Shown here: piece after piece, positions 27,958-40,944 of the stretch
Numbering within the stretch: the stretch's first letter is position 1
How the letters are laid out: every line of letters begins with the position of its first letter
Source: Altererythrobacter sp. KTW20L
GTDB taxonomy: Bacteria > Pseudomonadota > Alphaproteobacteria > Sphingomonadales > Sphingomonadaceae
DNA: 64,000 bases
Direction: 5' to 3'
Assembly: GCF_023501975.1 (NCBI RefSeq)
Contig: NZ_JAMFLH010000011.1
Location: forward strand, 99,280-163,279
Position numbers and translations under genes: made by a program
The notes under the pieces: generated by a model
What the model saw: only the letters and a program-made list of their open reading frames with translations
Told to the model about the DNA's origin: nothing
Databases searched by the model: none

Positions 27958-28540
27958 TCTGTCCGACACCCCCGTCGCCGGTCCCCAACAGTCCGAACTG
28001 CAGGAAAGCGAGGCCTTCACCGGCGTCGCTTCCGATCCGGCTATTGCGCATCCCCAGCCAGAACTGCTCGGCCTCCAGCCCTACCAGTGGGTTTCGCTGT
28101 CGATGGCAGCCCTGTTGCTGATCGCCTTTGCCGGCCTCAAGGTCCACAAGACCATTGCTGGCGGTCTCGACGGCAAGATCGCCGAGATCCGTCGCAATCT
28201 CGATGAAGCCAAGGCCCTGCGCGCTGAGGCCGAAGCACTGCGCGCCGAATATGCCGCAAAGATCGCGGGCGCGGAAACCGATGCTGCGGCAATGCTCGAC
28301 AATGCGCGCGTCGAAGCCGATGCCATCGTGGCCAAGGCCGAAACCGATACAGCCGCGATGATCGCGCGGCGCGAACAGATGGCCCGCGACAAGATCGGTG
28401 CAGCTGAACGCCAGGCCGTGGCCGACCTGCGCGCCCGCGCTGCCGACGCTTCGACCGCTGCCGCCGCTGCCCTTATCGCCGAGCGCCACGATGCCGCCGC
28501 CGATGCCGCCATGGCCGACAAGGTGATCGCCGCGATCTGA
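27950..28540 (+). CDS. atpF: F0F1 ATP synthase subunit b
   Basis: 196 residues. An extended hydrophilic N-terminus of about 42 residues precedes the membrane helix (WVSLSMAALLLIAFAGL); the rest is a coiled-coil-forming Ala-rich helix with ADKVIAAI at the end. It pairs with b' to link subunit a to the F1 head. The F1 genes (atpH-A-G-D-C) are not in the window, as usual for alphaproteobacteria, where the two operons are separate. Confidence 0.88.
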   Translation: MANLSDTPVAGPQQSELQESEAFTGVASDPAIAHPQPELLGLQPYQWVSLSMAALLLIAFAGLKVHKTIAGGLDGKIAEIRRNLDEAKALRAEAEALRAEYAAKIAGAETDAAAMLDNARVEADAIVAKAETDTAAMIARREQMARDKIGAAERQAVADLRARAADASTAAAAALIAERHDAAADAAMADKVIAAI

Positions 28541-28557
28541 CGTTTTGGCGGACGGCG

Positions 28558-29319
28558 CTAGAAGCTGTCTTTCGCCGCCCTAAGCTTGGCAAACGTCTCC
28601 TCTGCCGAAGCCCCACCCCAGCGGTTGCGCATGTCCTCGTTGTCGGCGCGCAGGAAGGGGTTAGTCTCCAGCTCGCGGGCGAGCGGGAAGGGCACGGTCG
28701 GCTGGTGCCGGGCGCGGGCCGACGCGATGTCATCGGCGTAGAGTTGCAGGGCCACGTTGTCGGGATCGGCATGGAGTGCGAAGCGGGCGTTCGCCTGGGT
28801 ATATTCGTGCGCGCAGTGCATCATCGTTTCCGGCGGCAGATCGCGCAACCGCCTGAGCGACTTCCAGAACTGCTGCGGCGTGCCCTCGAACATCCGCCCG
28901 CAACCCAGCGCGAACAGGGCATCGCCCACAAAGGCCAGGCCAGCGTCGGGCAGGTGATAGGCGATATGGCCCATGGTATGCCCGCCGACATTCAGCACTC
29001 GCGCTTGGTGCTCGCCAAGCATGACCGTGTCGCCCTGGTCCACCGTGCGGTCGATCCCTTCGATCTTCGCCGCATCGCCAGCAGGCGCGGTGATGGTGCA
29101 TCCGGTCGCGGCCTTGATCGCCGCGTTGCCGCCCGCATGGTCAGGGTGCCAGTGGGTGTTCCAGATCTGCGTGATGCGCCAGCCCTTCATATCCGCTTCG
29201 AGCATGCAGGCCTTGGCATCGGGGGTATCGATGCACACGGTCTCATGGCTGTCGGTATCGTGCAGCAGGTAGCCGTAGTTGTCGGACAGGCAGGGGAACT
29301 GGTGGACGGATAATGACAT
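28558..29319 (-). CDS. gloB: Hydroxyacylglutathione hydrolase (glyoxalase II)
   Basis: 253 residues of metallo-beta-lactamase fold. The binuclear metal site is NTHWHPDHAGGN, then GHTMGHIAYH, FVGDALFALGCGRMFEG and HAHEYTQANARF-type HEYT. The C-terminal NPFLRADNEDMRN binds glutathione. It hydrolyses S-lactoylglutathione to lactate and glutathione in methylglyoxal detoxification. One base separates it from the GFA gene, with which it is co-transcribed. Confidence 0.93.
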   Translation of the reverse strand: MSLSVHQFPCLSDNYGYLLHDTDSHETVCIDTPDAKACMLEADMKGWRITQIWNTHWHPDHAGGNAAIKAATGCTITAPAGDAAKIEGIDRTVDQGDTVMLGEHQARVLNVGGHTMGHIAYHLPDAGLAFVGDALFALGCGRMFEGTPQQFWKSLRRLRDLPPETMMHCAHEYTQANARFALHADPDNVALQLYADDIASARARHQPTVPFPLARELETNPFLRADNEDMRNRWGGASAEETFAKLRAAKDSF

Positions 29320-29320
29320 T

Positions 29321-29725
29321 CTAGCCTTCCCTTCCGGCTTGAAAATGCGCCATTTCTACCGGCAGGTCGATCCAGTGATGGCGGCTCTGCTCATAGACCG
29401 AACGCAACGGTTGGCCCAGCGCGGGGTTGGCAAAGGCTCCGGCCATCACCCCGATTCTGTCGGGCGTGCGGCTGGCGCGGGCGTAGACCGAACTGCCGCA
29501 AAGGGGACAGAACCCGTTGGTGAAACTGTAGCCGTTGTCCGTCGGGCGGGTGAATTCGCGCGCCTCGCCAGACAGTGTCACTGCCTGTGCGGGATAATAG
29601 GCGATCGATCCGAATTGCGATCCGCTGCGCCGCTGGCAATCGACGCAATGGCACATGACCAGCGCACCTTCCGCGCCGGGGGCAATTGTGGCTGTGAGGG
29701 CGCCGCACTGGCATTGGGCAATCAT
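29321..29725 (-). CDS. GFA family (CENP-V/glutathione-dependent formaldehyde-activating) protein
   Basis: 134 residues with the zinc ligands of the GFA fold: CQCGAL at the N-terminus, CHCVDCQRRSG and FCPLCGSSVYAR. Members are zinc proteins; the founding Gfa speeds formation of S-hydroxymethylglutathione, though that activity is doubtful for the family at large. Its place next to gloB supports a role in glutathione-linked aldehyde handling, which remains an inference. Confidence 0.85.
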   Translation of the reverse strand: MIAQCQCGALTATIAPGAEGALVMCHCVDCQRRSGSQFGSIAYYPAQAVTLSGEAREFTRPTDNGYSFTNGFCPLCGSSVYARASRTPDRIGVMAGAFANPALGQPLRSVYEQSRHHWIDLPVEMAHFQAGREG

Positions 29726-29756
29726 GCCGTCATCTTATACGCGGACCGGCCCCCAA

Positions 29757-29793
29757 AAGAAAAGGCCCGCCCGCTCTGTTGAGCGGACGGGCC
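29757..29793 (-). terminator. Rho-independent terminator of rpsA
   Basis: A 12 bp stem with one mismatch and a six-base loop (29764-29793) followed on the minus strand by TTTTCTTTT (29756-29764). It lies 34 bp past the rpsA stop codon. Confidence 0.8.
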
Positions 29794-29826
29794 ATATCCT
29801 TGTGCCGCAAGTGCGACGGGTCGGGC

Positions 29827-31545
<1,719 letters not shown>

Positions 31546-31833
31546 AAGGTTGGAATTCCCGTATCATCAATTTACCGGCCAGGCGGTTGTATCCGCCGGT
31601 CTTTCTCCGCCTGTCGCACCATTGCGAAGGGCGGGCCAAGAGGCCGAACTGCCGCGAAGACCGAATGCCTTTCGCGGCATCCCGCGAGCCAGCCGGTAAA
31701 AGCGGGCCCAATGGACAGGCGCGCGCCTAGGCGAAAGGGGGCGCGAAAGCAAGGGAAAGCGGTCGATATTGCCTCGTACGGTTGACTTGGAAGCCGCGCT
31801 GGCCTGTTCTGCGGGATGAAAGAGGACCTGCCG

Positions 31834-32358
31834 ATGTCACCCCTTGCCAAATGCCTCGTCCGCTATGGCGAATTCCACCGCGATGGCCGCAATGTTCTGA
31901 CCCATGCCCTGGGCATACCCATGATTGTGCTCGCAATTACGGTGCTGCTTGCAAGACCGGCTTTCGAAATGCCGCTGCTGGGCTTTGCCGCAAGTCCTGC
32001 CATCGTTGCGGCCGCGCTCGCCGCGCTGTGGTATCTGCAACTCGATACCAAGTTCGGCCTGCTGATGACAGTGCTGCTCGCGGTGTTCATCTCGCTGGGC
32101 AAGGCGATTGCTGCCATCTCTGACGCCGCATGGCTGGGCGGCGGAATTGCCCTGTTCGTGGCGGGTTGGGCCTTGCAGTTCCTTGGCCATCACTACGAGG
32201 GAAGGAAGCCTGCTTTCGCCGACGATCTTCGCAGCTTCCTTGTCGGCCCGCTGTTCATGGTGGTGGAAGCTCTTTTCGCGCTGGGATTGGCAAAAAACTC
32301 AAGTGCGAGGTCGAGGCTACCGGCTAGGGGCAGGGCTGCTGCCCGGTGGCGGCGTTGA
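31834..32358 (+). CDS. DUF962/Mpo1-like membrane protein
   Basis: 174 residues from the ATG at 31834, which follows AGAGG. It begins with YGEFHRDGRNVLTHALGIP, continues with four hydrophobic segments and has LQFLGHHYEGRKPAFADD, the His-rich pattern of the Mpo1/YGL010w family. In yeast Mpo1 is an ER dioxygenase for alpha-oxidation of 2-hydroxy fatty acids; a similar lipid role in bacteria is an inference. The last 20 residues (SARSRLPARGRAAARWRR) are unlike the family and run 35 bp into the convergent cmk gene, suggesting a shifted or lost native stop. Confidence 0.75.
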   Translation: MSPLAKCLVRYGEFHRDGRNVLTHALGIPMIVLAITVLLARPAFEMPLLGFAASPAIVAAALAALWYLQLDTKFGLLMTVLLAVFISLGKAIAAISDAAWLGGGIALFVAGWALQFLGHHYEGRKPAFADDLRSFLVGPLFMVVEALFALGLAKNSSARSRLPARGRAAARWRR

Positions 32359-32959
32359 CCGCTTCGATCGCCGCCGCAATCGCCTGGTCCTTGTCCAGTT
32401 CGGACGTATCGAGAACCACGGCATCTGCCGCCGCCACCAGCGGAGCTGTCGCACGGGTCCGGTCGCGTTCGTCCCGCTTCCTCAGGTCGGCTTCGATCTC
32501 GGCCAAGGTGTGGCTTTCACCGCGCTGCTGCATTTCGCTCCACCGGCGCAGTGCCCGCGCCTCCACACTGGCGGTGACGAAAAGTTTTACCTCGGCAGCG
32601 GGGCAAATCACCGTGCCGATGTCGCGCCCGTCGAGCACCGCTCCGCCGGGCAGGGCGGCATAGTCCCTCTGCCGCGCCAGCAGCGCCGCGCGCACTGCCG
32701 GATGGACCGAAACCCGGCTCGCCAGCCCGCCGGTCGCTTCGCTGCGCAGATCGGGATGGCCGAGCAGTTCCTCCGGAAAATTGCAGGCGGCCAGGGCATC
32801 GGCTTCGCTGTCCGGATCGCCGCCATTCAGCGCGACCTGATAACCGACCGCGCGATAGAGCAGCCCTGTGTCCATGTGCGGCAGGCCGAAATGACGCCCG
32901 AGCGCCTTGGCTATGGTGCCCTTGCCCGAGGCGGTTGGTCCGTCGACTGCGATGATCAT
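32324..32959 (-). CDS. cmk: Cytidylate kinase
   Basis: 211 residues from the ATG at 32957-32959. MIIAVDGPTASGKGTIAKAL contains the P-loop; MDTGLLYRAVG, VLDGRDIGTVICPAAEVK and RRWSEMQQRGE are NMP-kinase motifs. It phosphorylates CMP and dCMP. The plus-strand DUF962 gene overlaps its 3' end. Confidence 0.94.
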   Translation of the reverse strand: MIIAVDGPTASGKGTIAKALGRHFGLPHMDTGLLYRAVGYQVALNGGDPDSEADALAACNFPEELLGHPDLRSEATGGLASRVSVHPAVRAALLARQRDYAALPGGAVLDGRDIGTVICPAAEVKLFVTASVEARALRRWSEMQQRGESHTLAEIEADLRKRDERDRTRATAPLVAAADAVVLDTSELDKDQAIAAAIEAVNAATGQQPCP

Positions 32960-33024
32960 CGTACGGCCTCTAGCGGGCAAATGCCGGGTTGAGAACAGCC
33001 AAGGCCCACCCTATCTGTCCGGCC

Positions 33025-33077
33025 AGAGGCCACGTCCTCTCGCGCAACCATTCGCGATCAAGTCCGGGACGGCCCGG
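33025..33077 (+). promoter_or_regulatory. Possible guanidine-II (mini-ykkC) riboswitch upstream of the SMR exporter
   Basis: Bases 33064-33077 form CCGGG-ACGG-CCCGG, a short stem closed by an ACGR tetraloop, the hallmark of each mini-ykkC hairpin, and it ends 15 bases before the AGGAGG ribosome binding site. An upstream partner, AGAGG-CCACGT-CCTCT (33025-33040), has ACGT in a larger loop and is only a partial match. Guanidine-II riboswitches normally precede SugE/Gdx exporters, as here. One strong and one degenerate hairpin make this a candidate, not a firm call. Confidence 0.4.
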
Positions 33078-33103
33078 CAGCAATCTTTCACAAGGAGGCT
33101 GTC

Positions 33104-35311
<2,208 letters not shown>

Positions 35312-35425
35312 TCGCTATAGTTGCACGGCGAAGCGCGGGTGGTGAAAATTTGCCCTTGCGCTTCGTCCGGAACGGCCATATTGGGCCGCTTCCTCACCTC
35401 CCAGGGTGAGGAACAAGAATGGAAC

Positions 35426-35501
<76 letters not shown>

Positions 35502-35620
35502 TTCGTTGAATTGAAAGACATCGCGCCCCCTTGGGCACGTTGACCGAATTAACCGCTGGCTGACGAGTATCGTCCGCCGGCGTTTTTGGCATTTGGCCGA
35601 TTGGAGCAAAGGCAAAGCGC

Positions 35621-37090
35621 ATGTTCGATACGCTGTCTGGCAATCTCGGATCCGTCTTCGACCGCCTGCGCGGCCGGGGGGCGTTGAGCGAGGCCGACGT
35701 GCGCGAGGCCATGCGCGAAATCCGCGTTGCCCTGCTCGAAGCAGACGTGGCCCTGCCTGTCGCCCGCGACTTCATCAACAAGGTGACCGAAAAGGCCGTT
35801 GGTGCCGCGGTCCTGAAGTCGGTCAAGCCGGGCCAGCAGGTCGTCAAGATCGTCAACGACGAACTGGTCGCCATGCTTTGCGGCGAGGATGCGGGCGGCG
35901 AGGAATCGGACCTGCACCTCGATGTGCGGCCGCCTGCCGTTATCATGATGGTCGGCCTGCAGGGATCTGGCAAGACCACCAGCACCGCCAAGATCGCCAA
36001 GCTGCTGCGCGAAAAGCACGGCAAGAAGGTCCTGATGGCCTCGCTCGACGTCAACCGTCCGGCGGCGCAGGAACAGTTGAAGGTGCTGGGCGAGCAGGTC
36101 CAGGTTGCCACCCTGCCGATCGTGGTGGGCCAGCAGCCGGTAGATATTGCCCGTCGCGCTCTCGAATCCGCGCGGCTGCAGAATGTCGATGTGCTGATGC
36201 TCGACACCGCCGGTCGCCTCCACGTCGATGCCGCGCTGATGGCCGAGATGAAGGCTGTTGCCTCGGTCTCCACCCCAGCTGAAGTGCTGCTGGTGGTCGA
36301 TGCCCTGACCGGCCAGGACGCGGTCAACGTGGCGCAGAGCTTCAGCGGTGAAGTGCCGCTGACCGGCGTGGTGCTCACCCGCATGGACGGCGATGCCCGC
36401 GGCGGCGCGGCGCTGTCGATGCGTGCCGTCACCGGCAAGCCGATCAAGTTTGCCGGCACCGGCGAAAAGCTCGACGCGATCGAGCGCTTCCACCCGGCCC
36501 GCGTGGCCGACCGGATCCTTGGCATGGGCGATGTCGTGTCGCTGGTGGAACGCGCCGCCGAGGTCATCGACAAGGACGAGGCCGACAAGGTCGCGCAGCG
36601 CATGATGAAGGGTCAGTTCGACATGAACGACCTGCGCATGCAGCTGAACCAAATGCAGAAGATGGGCGGCCTCGGCATGCTGGCGGGCATGATGCCCGGC
36701 ATGAAGAAGGCCAAGGCGGCGATGGATGCCAGCGGGGTGGACGACAAGGTCCTGCTGCACATGGATGCCATCATCGGCTCGATGACACCGAAAGAGCGCG
36801 CCAAACCCGAATTGCTCAATGCCAAGCGCAAGAAGCGCGTGGCGGCAGGCTCGGGCACATCGGTGCAGGACATCAACAAGCTGCTCAAGATGCACCAGGA
36901 AATGGGTCGCGCGATGAAGCAGATCCGCAAGATGGGCGGCATCAAGGGCCTCGCCTCGCTGTTCGGCGGTGGCGGCGGAATGGGCGGCGGTGGTGGCATG
37001 CCCGGCGGCGGGGGCGGGCTCCACGGCCTGCCCGGTGGCGGCCAGGGCGGACTTCCGCCAGACCTGCAGAATTTTCTCAAGAACAAATGA
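35621..37090 (+). CDS. ffh: Signal recognition particle protein Ffh
   Basis: 489 residues. The N domain (LSEADVREAMREIRVALLEADV) is followed by the SRP GTPase G domain with GLQGSGKTTSTAKIA, DVNRPAAQEQL, LDTAGRLH, TRMDGDARGGAAL and GTGEKLDAIERFHP. The Met-rich M domain from about residue 325 (MKGQFDMNDLRMQLNQMQKM) binds SRP RNA and signal peptides. The C-terminus is a Gly-rich tail. It heads the ffh-rpsP-rimM-trmD-rplS translation cluster. Confidence 0.96.
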   Translation: MFDTLSGNLGSVFDRLRGRGALSEADVREAMREIRVALLEADVALPVARDFINKVTEKAVGAAVLKSVKPGQQVVKIVNDELVAMLCGEDAGGEESDLHLDVRPPAVIMMVGLQGSGKTTSTAKIAKLLREKHGKKVLMASLDVNRPAAQEQLKVLGEQVQVATLPIVVGQQPVDIARRALESARLQNVDVLMLDTAGRLHVDAALMAEMKAVASVSTPAEVLLVVDALTGQDAVNVAQSFSGEVPLTGVVLTRMDGDARGGAALSMRAVTGKPIKFAGTGEKLDAIERFHPARVADRILGMGDVVSLVERAAEVIDKDEADKVAQRMMKGQFDMNDLRMQLNQMQKMGGLGMLAGMMPGMKKAKAAMDASGVDDKVLLHMDAIIGSMTPKERAKPELLNAKRKKRVAAGSGTSVQDINKLLKMHQEMGRAMKQIRKMGGIKGLASLFGGGGGMGGGGGMPGGGGGLHGLPGGGQGGLPPDLQNFLKNK

Positions 37091-37125
37091 TATTTCAGAT
37101 AATTGAATTGGAAAGGTAACACATC

Positions 37126-37650
37126 ATGGCAGTTTCTCTTCGGCTTTCGCGCGGTGGCGCCAAGAAGCGTCCCTATTACCGGATCGTGGTTTCGGACAGC
37201 CGCAGCCCGCGCGATGGCAAGTACCTCGAGCAGGTCGGCACCTATAACCCGATGCTCGCCAAGGATGACGACAACCGTGTCACCCTGAAGGAAGACCGCA
37301 TCCGCTACTGGCTGGGCGTTGGCGCGCAGCCGTCGGACCGCGTGGCGCGTTTCCTCGACGTGGCTGGCATTCGCGAGCGCGATGCCAAGGTGAACCTCAA
37401 GAAGGGTGAGCCGGGCGCCGCTGCCAAGGCCCGCGCTGAAGACCGCGCTGCCAAGGCTGCCGAAGCCGAGGAAGCCGCCAAGGCCGCCGAGGAAGAAGCC
37501 GCTGCTGCTGCCGCTGCACCGGCCGTGGAAGAAGAAGCTCCTGCTGCTGAAGAAGCTCCTGCAGCCGAGGAAGCTCCTGCTGCTGAAGAAGCTGCAGCCG
37601 AGGAAGCACCCGCTGCCGAGGAAGCCACCGAAGAAAAGCCGGCGGAGTAA
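37126..37650 (+). CDS. rpsP: 30S ribosomal protein S16 with Ala/Glu-rich extension
   Basis: 174 residues, twice the usual length. The first 80 residues are normal S16 ([38 protein letters not shown]). From about residue 95 follows an extension made of Ala, Glu and Pro with PAAEEA-type repeats, probably disordered. Such tails occur in sphingomonads. It lies 35 bp after ffh and 5 bp before rimM. Confidence 0.94.
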   Translation: MAVSLRLSRGGAKKRPYYRIVVSDSRSPRDGKYLEQVGTYNPMLAKDDDNRVTLKEDRIRYWLGVGAQPSDRVARFLDVAGIRERDAKVNLKKGEPGAAAKARAEDRAAKAAEAEEAAKAAEEEAAAAAAAPAVEEEAPAAEEAPAAEEAPAAEEAAAEEAPAAEEATEEKPAE

Positions 37651-37655
37651 TCCGT

Positions 37656-38162
37656 TTGGCCAAGGATACGCCCGTTACGCTTGCTGCCATCAGTGGCGCG
37701 CATGGCGTGACGGGCGAGGTTCGCCTCAAGCTGTTTGCCGATGGCGTCGCCTCGTTGAAGCCGCACAAGGTGTTCAACGGCGGCGCCCTCACGCTGCAGA
37801 ATCTGCGCGATGATACCAAGGGCGGGGCCATCGCCCGCTTTGCCGAGATCGCCGATCGCAACGCGGCGGAAAAGCTGCGCGGCACCACGCTCACCGTCCC
37901 GCGCACCGCCTTGCCGCCCCTGGCCGAGGGCGAGTATTACCACGCCGACCTGCTCGGCCTGGCCGCCGTATCGGATGCCGGCGAGCACTTGGGCAAGGTC
38001 ATCGCCATCGACAATTACGGCGCGGGCGACGTAATCGAGATTGAGCGTCCGGCGGCAGAGGGCGAAAAGCCCAAGCGCTTCATGGTGCCCATGCGTGCCG
38101 ATGCCGTGCCCGAATGGGATGAAACGCGGCTTGTGATCGTCGCCGCTTTCGCTGAAGACTGA
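37656..38162 (+). CDS. rimM: Ribosome maturation factor RimM
   Basis: 168 residues from a TTG start at 37656. The N-terminal barrel begins [18 protein letters not shown]; the PRC-barrel domain holds [31 protein letters not shown] and [14 protein letters not shown]. It binds S19 in 30S head assembly. The order rpsP-rimM-trmD-rplS is conserved, but here a small membrane-protein gene separates rimM from trmD. Confidence 0.93.
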   Translation: MAKDTPVTLAAISGAHGVTGEVRLKLFADGVASLKPHKVFNGGALTLQNLRDDTKGGAIARFAEIADRNAAEKLRGTTLTVPRTALPPLAEGEYYHADLLGLAAVSDAGEHLGKVIAIDNYGAGDVIEIERPAAEGEKPKRFMVPMRADAVPEWDETRLVIVAAFAED

Positions 38163-38167
38163 CAGCG

Positions 38168-38452
38168 ATGGGTTCGACACTCGCCTGGATTGCGCTCGCT
38201 TTCGCGCTGCCCTTGCTGGCAGGTTTTGCGTTCGCCCGCCTGCGCCCGGCCATGCCCGCGCCATTTGCCGCCATGCTCGCCGCAGTGCCCATGCTGGCAG
38301 CCTTCGGACTGCTGGTCGCCGTGCTGCACGCGAGCGACAGCGCCGCGCCGTTCGGTACGCTGGCAGTAGTTGTGTTCGGGTCGATGGCGCTGCTGTGCGG
38401 GTTCGGCCTTGGCATGGTGGGCCACCTGCTTGGCGCGCGTCGGCGCAAATGA
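38168..38452 (+). CDS. Small membrane protein of unknown function
   Basis: 94 residues with three hydrophobic segments (about 5-25, 31-53 and 64-88) and a basic end (GARRRK). The family is not known to me. It begins 5 bp after rimM and overlaps trmD by four bases (ATGA), so it is part of the cluster's transcript and translationally coupled to trmD. Confidence 0.7.
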   Translation: MGSTLAWIALAFALPLLAGFAFARLRPAMPAPFAAMLAAVPMLAAFGLLVAVLHASDSAAPFGTLAVVVFGSMALLCGFGLGMVGHLLGARRRK

Positions 38453-39159
38453 CTTTCTCCGCCACCGTCCTTACCCTTTACCCCGAGATGTTTCCCGGCC
38501 CGCTTGGCCTGTCGCTGGCCGGGCGAGCACTGGAAGAGGGCGCGTGGTCGCTCGACACCGTGCAGATCAGGGACTTTGCGACAGACAAGCACCGCACCGT
38601 CGACGATACGCCGGCGGGCGGAGGTGCGGGGATGGTGCTCAAGGCAGATGTGCTGGCCGCTGCCATCGATCATGCACGGGCGGCCAATCCCGGCGTACCT
38701 GTTCTGGCGATGACCCCGCGCGGCAAGCCGATCACCCAGGCGCGCGTGCGCGAACTGGTGGCAGGGGGCGGGGCAATCCTGCTGTGCGGCCGGTTCGAAG
38801 GGTTCGACGAACGGATCTTCGCCGGGCGCCAGGTCGAGGAAGTGAGCCTGGCCGATATCGTCCTGTCCGGCGGGGAGCCTGCCGCGCTGGCCATTCTCGA
38901 TGCCTGTGTGCGCCTCCTGCCCGGCGTGATGGGGTCAGGCCACAGCGGGGTGGAGGAAAGCTTCGAGGGCGGACTGCTGGAATATCCGCAATATACCCGG
39001 CCTGTCGAATGGGAAGGTGAAGCCATTCCCGACGTGCTCCGGTCGGGCGATCACGCCAAAATAGCCGCCTGGCGCAAGGCGCGGGCCGAGGCGGATACGC
39101 GAGCGCGCCGACCTGACCTATGGGATCGCGCGAAGGCGTCGAAACCAGGTCTCGAGTGA
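38449..39159 (+). CDS. trmD: tRNA (guanine(37)-N(1))-methyltransferase
   Basis: 236 residues from the ATG at 38449. SPOUT-fold motifs: [20 protein letters not shown], the [13 protein letters not shown] loop, [13 protein letters not shown] and [16 protein letters not shown], which form the trefoil-knot SAM site. It methylates G37 next to the anticodon and prevents frameshifting. Confidence 0.95.
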   Translation: MTFSATVLTLYPEMFPGPLGLSLAGRALEEGAWSLDTVQIRDFATDKHRTVDDTPAGGGAGMVLKADVLAAAIDHARAANPGVPVLAMTPRGKPITQARVRELVAGGGAILLCGRFEGFDERIFAGRQVEEVSLADIVLSGGEPAALAILDACVRLLPGVMGSGHSGVEESFEGGLLEYPQYTRPVEWEGEAIPDVLRSGDHAKIAAWRKARAEADTRARRPDLWDRAKASKPGLE

Positions 39160-39402
39160 CGCAGTTCGCCCTTGCATCGCGGGCCGTTCCAGCCTAGGGC
39201 GCGCCTTCCAAAACGGACCGGGCAACCGGCTCCGTACTTGGCGCTGTTCCCTTAAGTGCTGCGATCGGGGGAGCAGGCTATCAGACGCATCGGCATGGGC
39301 CGGGCGCTTCAACGGTCACGCAGGCCGGTCTTTCAGGAACGCCAACGGGGCGTTCTGGGCCAGCCTGCCTCTGGTGCGCGGCGAAAAATAAGGATTGGGA
39401 CC

Positions 39403-39774
39403 ATGGGTCTTATTCAGGAGCTCGAGGCAGAAGCCATCAGCGCGCTCAGCGAAGGGAAGGACATTCCCGATTTCCGCGCCGGCGATACCGTGCGCGTGGG
39501 TGTGAAGGTTGTCGAAGGTACGCGCAGCCGCGTGCAGAACTTCGAAGGCGTGGTGATTGCCCGCTCGAACCGCAGCATCAACAGCAATTTCACCGTCCGC
39601 AAGATGAGCTTCGGCGAAGGCGTGGAGCGCGTGTTCCCGCTCTACTCGCCCAGCATCGATGCGATTACCGTGGTGCGCCGCGGCATCGTGCGGCGTGCCA
39701 AGCTCTATTACCTGCGCGGCCGCACCGGCAAACGCGCTCGTATTGCGGAGCGTCGCGATACCGTTAGCCAGTAA
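39403..39774 (+). CDS. rplS: 50S ribosomal protein L19
   Basis: 123 residues from the ATG at 39403 behind [56 protein letters not shown] and [19 protein letters not shown] are the L19 signatures. The 243 bp upstream of it hold no gene; a separate promoter there is possible. A strong terminator follows. Confidence 0.95.
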   Translation: MGLIQELEAEAISALSEGKDIPDFRAGDTVRVGVKVVEGTRSRVQNFEGVVIARSNRSINSNFTVRKMSFGEGVERVFPLYSPSIDAITVVRRGIVRRAKLYYLRGRTGKRARIAERRDTVSQ

Positions 39775-39806
39775 TCGCCTGAATTCGCGCTTCGGCGCAG
39801 GAAATC

Positions 39807-39843
39807 AAAGGGGCGGTTCCGTGCTGACGGAGCCGCCCCTTTT
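39807..39843 (+). terminator. Rho-independent terminator after rplS
   Basis: A stem of about 15 pairs (39807-39821 with 39828-39842) with a six-base loop ends in TTTT. It closes the ffh-rplS cluster 33 bp past the rplS stop codon. Confidence 0.88.
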
Positions 39844-39899
39844 GCATGTCCCGGGCCCATTGCGCCCGGTCGAACAGTTATCCGAGAATGGAGAAACAA

Positions 39900-40925
39900 G
39901 TGGGTTATCGAGTTGCAGTAGTAGGCGCGACAGGCAACGTGGGTCGCGAGATGCTCGCCATCCTGGCCGAGCGCGCCTTCCCGATTGACGAAGTGGCGGC
40001 GGTCGCCTCGTCGCGCAGCCAGGGCAGCGAAGTCGAGTTCGGCGAAACCGGCAAGATGCTCAAGTGCCAGAACCTGGAGCACTTCGACTTTGCCGGATGG
40101 GACATGGCCCTGTTCGCCGTTGGTAGCGATGCCACCAAGGTCCACGCCCCGCGTGCGGCAGCCGCAGGCTGCGTGGTGATCGACAACTCGTCGCTTTATC
40201 GCATGGATCCCGACGTGCCGCTGATCGTGCCCGAGGTGAACCCCGATGCGATTGACGGCTATACCAAGCGTAACATCATCGCCAATCCCAACTGCTCCAC
40301 CGCGCAGATGGTGGTGGCGCTGAAGCCGCTGCACGATGCGGCGAAGATCAAGCGCGTGGTCGTGTCCACCTACCAGTCGGTTTCCGGCGCGGGCAAGGCG
40401 GGCATGGACGAGCTGTTCGAACAGAGCCGCGCGATCTTCGTGGGAGACCCGGTCGAGCCGCGCAAGTTCACCAAGCAGATTGCCTTCAACGTGATCCCGC
40501 ATATCGACGTGTTCCTTGATGACGGTTCCACCAAGGAAGAGTGGAAGATGGTGGTCGAGACCAAGAAGATCCTCGACCCGAAGATCAAGATCCAGGCCAC
40601 CTGCGTGCGGGTGCCGGTGTTCGTGGGCCACTCGGAATCGATCTCCATCGAATTCGAGAACGAGATTTCGGCCAAGCAGGCGCAGGATATCCTGCGCGAG
40701 GCCCCGGGCATCATGCTCATCGACAAGCGCGAGGACGGCGGATACGCCACCCCGGTGGAATGCGCGGGCGACTATGCCACCTTCGTTTCCCGCGTGCGCG
40801 AGGACCCGACGGTGGAGAACGGCCTGGTGCTGTGGTGCGTGAGCGACAATCTGCGCAAGGGCGCGGCGCTGAACGCCGTGCAGATCGCCGAACTGCTGGG
40901 CCGGCGGCATCTCAAGAAGGGCTAG
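39900..40925 (+). CDS. asd: Aspartate-semialdehyde dehydrogenase
   Basis: 341 residues from a GTG at 39900, chosen because GGAGA lies at the right distance; the ATG at 39888 is in frame and possible. The NADP-binding VAVVGATGNVGREML, the catalytic cysteine in NPNCSTAQMV, QSVSGAGKAGMDEL and RVPVFVGHSESI are present. It reduces aspartyl phosphate on the way to lysine, methionine, threonine and diaminopimelate. Confidence 0.95.
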   Translation: MGYRVAVVGATGNVGREMLAILAERAFPIDEVAAVASSRSQGSEVEFGETGKMLKCQNLEHFDFAGWDMALFAVGSDATKVHAPRAAAAGCVVIDNSSLYRMDPDVPLIVPEVNPDAIDGYTKRNIIANPNCSTAQMVVALKPLHDAAKIKRVVVSTYQSVSGAGKAGMDELFEQSRAIFVGDPVEPRKFTKQIAFNVIPHIDVFLDDGSTKEEWKMVVETKKILDPKIKIQATCVRVPVFVGHSESISIEFENEISAKQAQDILREAPGIMLIDKREDGGYATPVECAGDYATFVSRVREDPTVENGLVLWCVSDNLRKGAALNAVQIAELLGRRHLKKG

Positions 40926-40944
40926 GACTCTCCTGCAAGTGGAA

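Noticed and set aside
35390..35413. Hairpin before tRNA-Ala as SRP RNA or terminator
   Set aside because: No SRP RNA tetraloop or conserved asymmetric loop, and no T tract; only a plain 9 bp stem.
35549..37024. 491-codon minus-strand frame opposite ffh
   Set aside because: Shadow of ffh, low-complexity His/Gln-rich translation.
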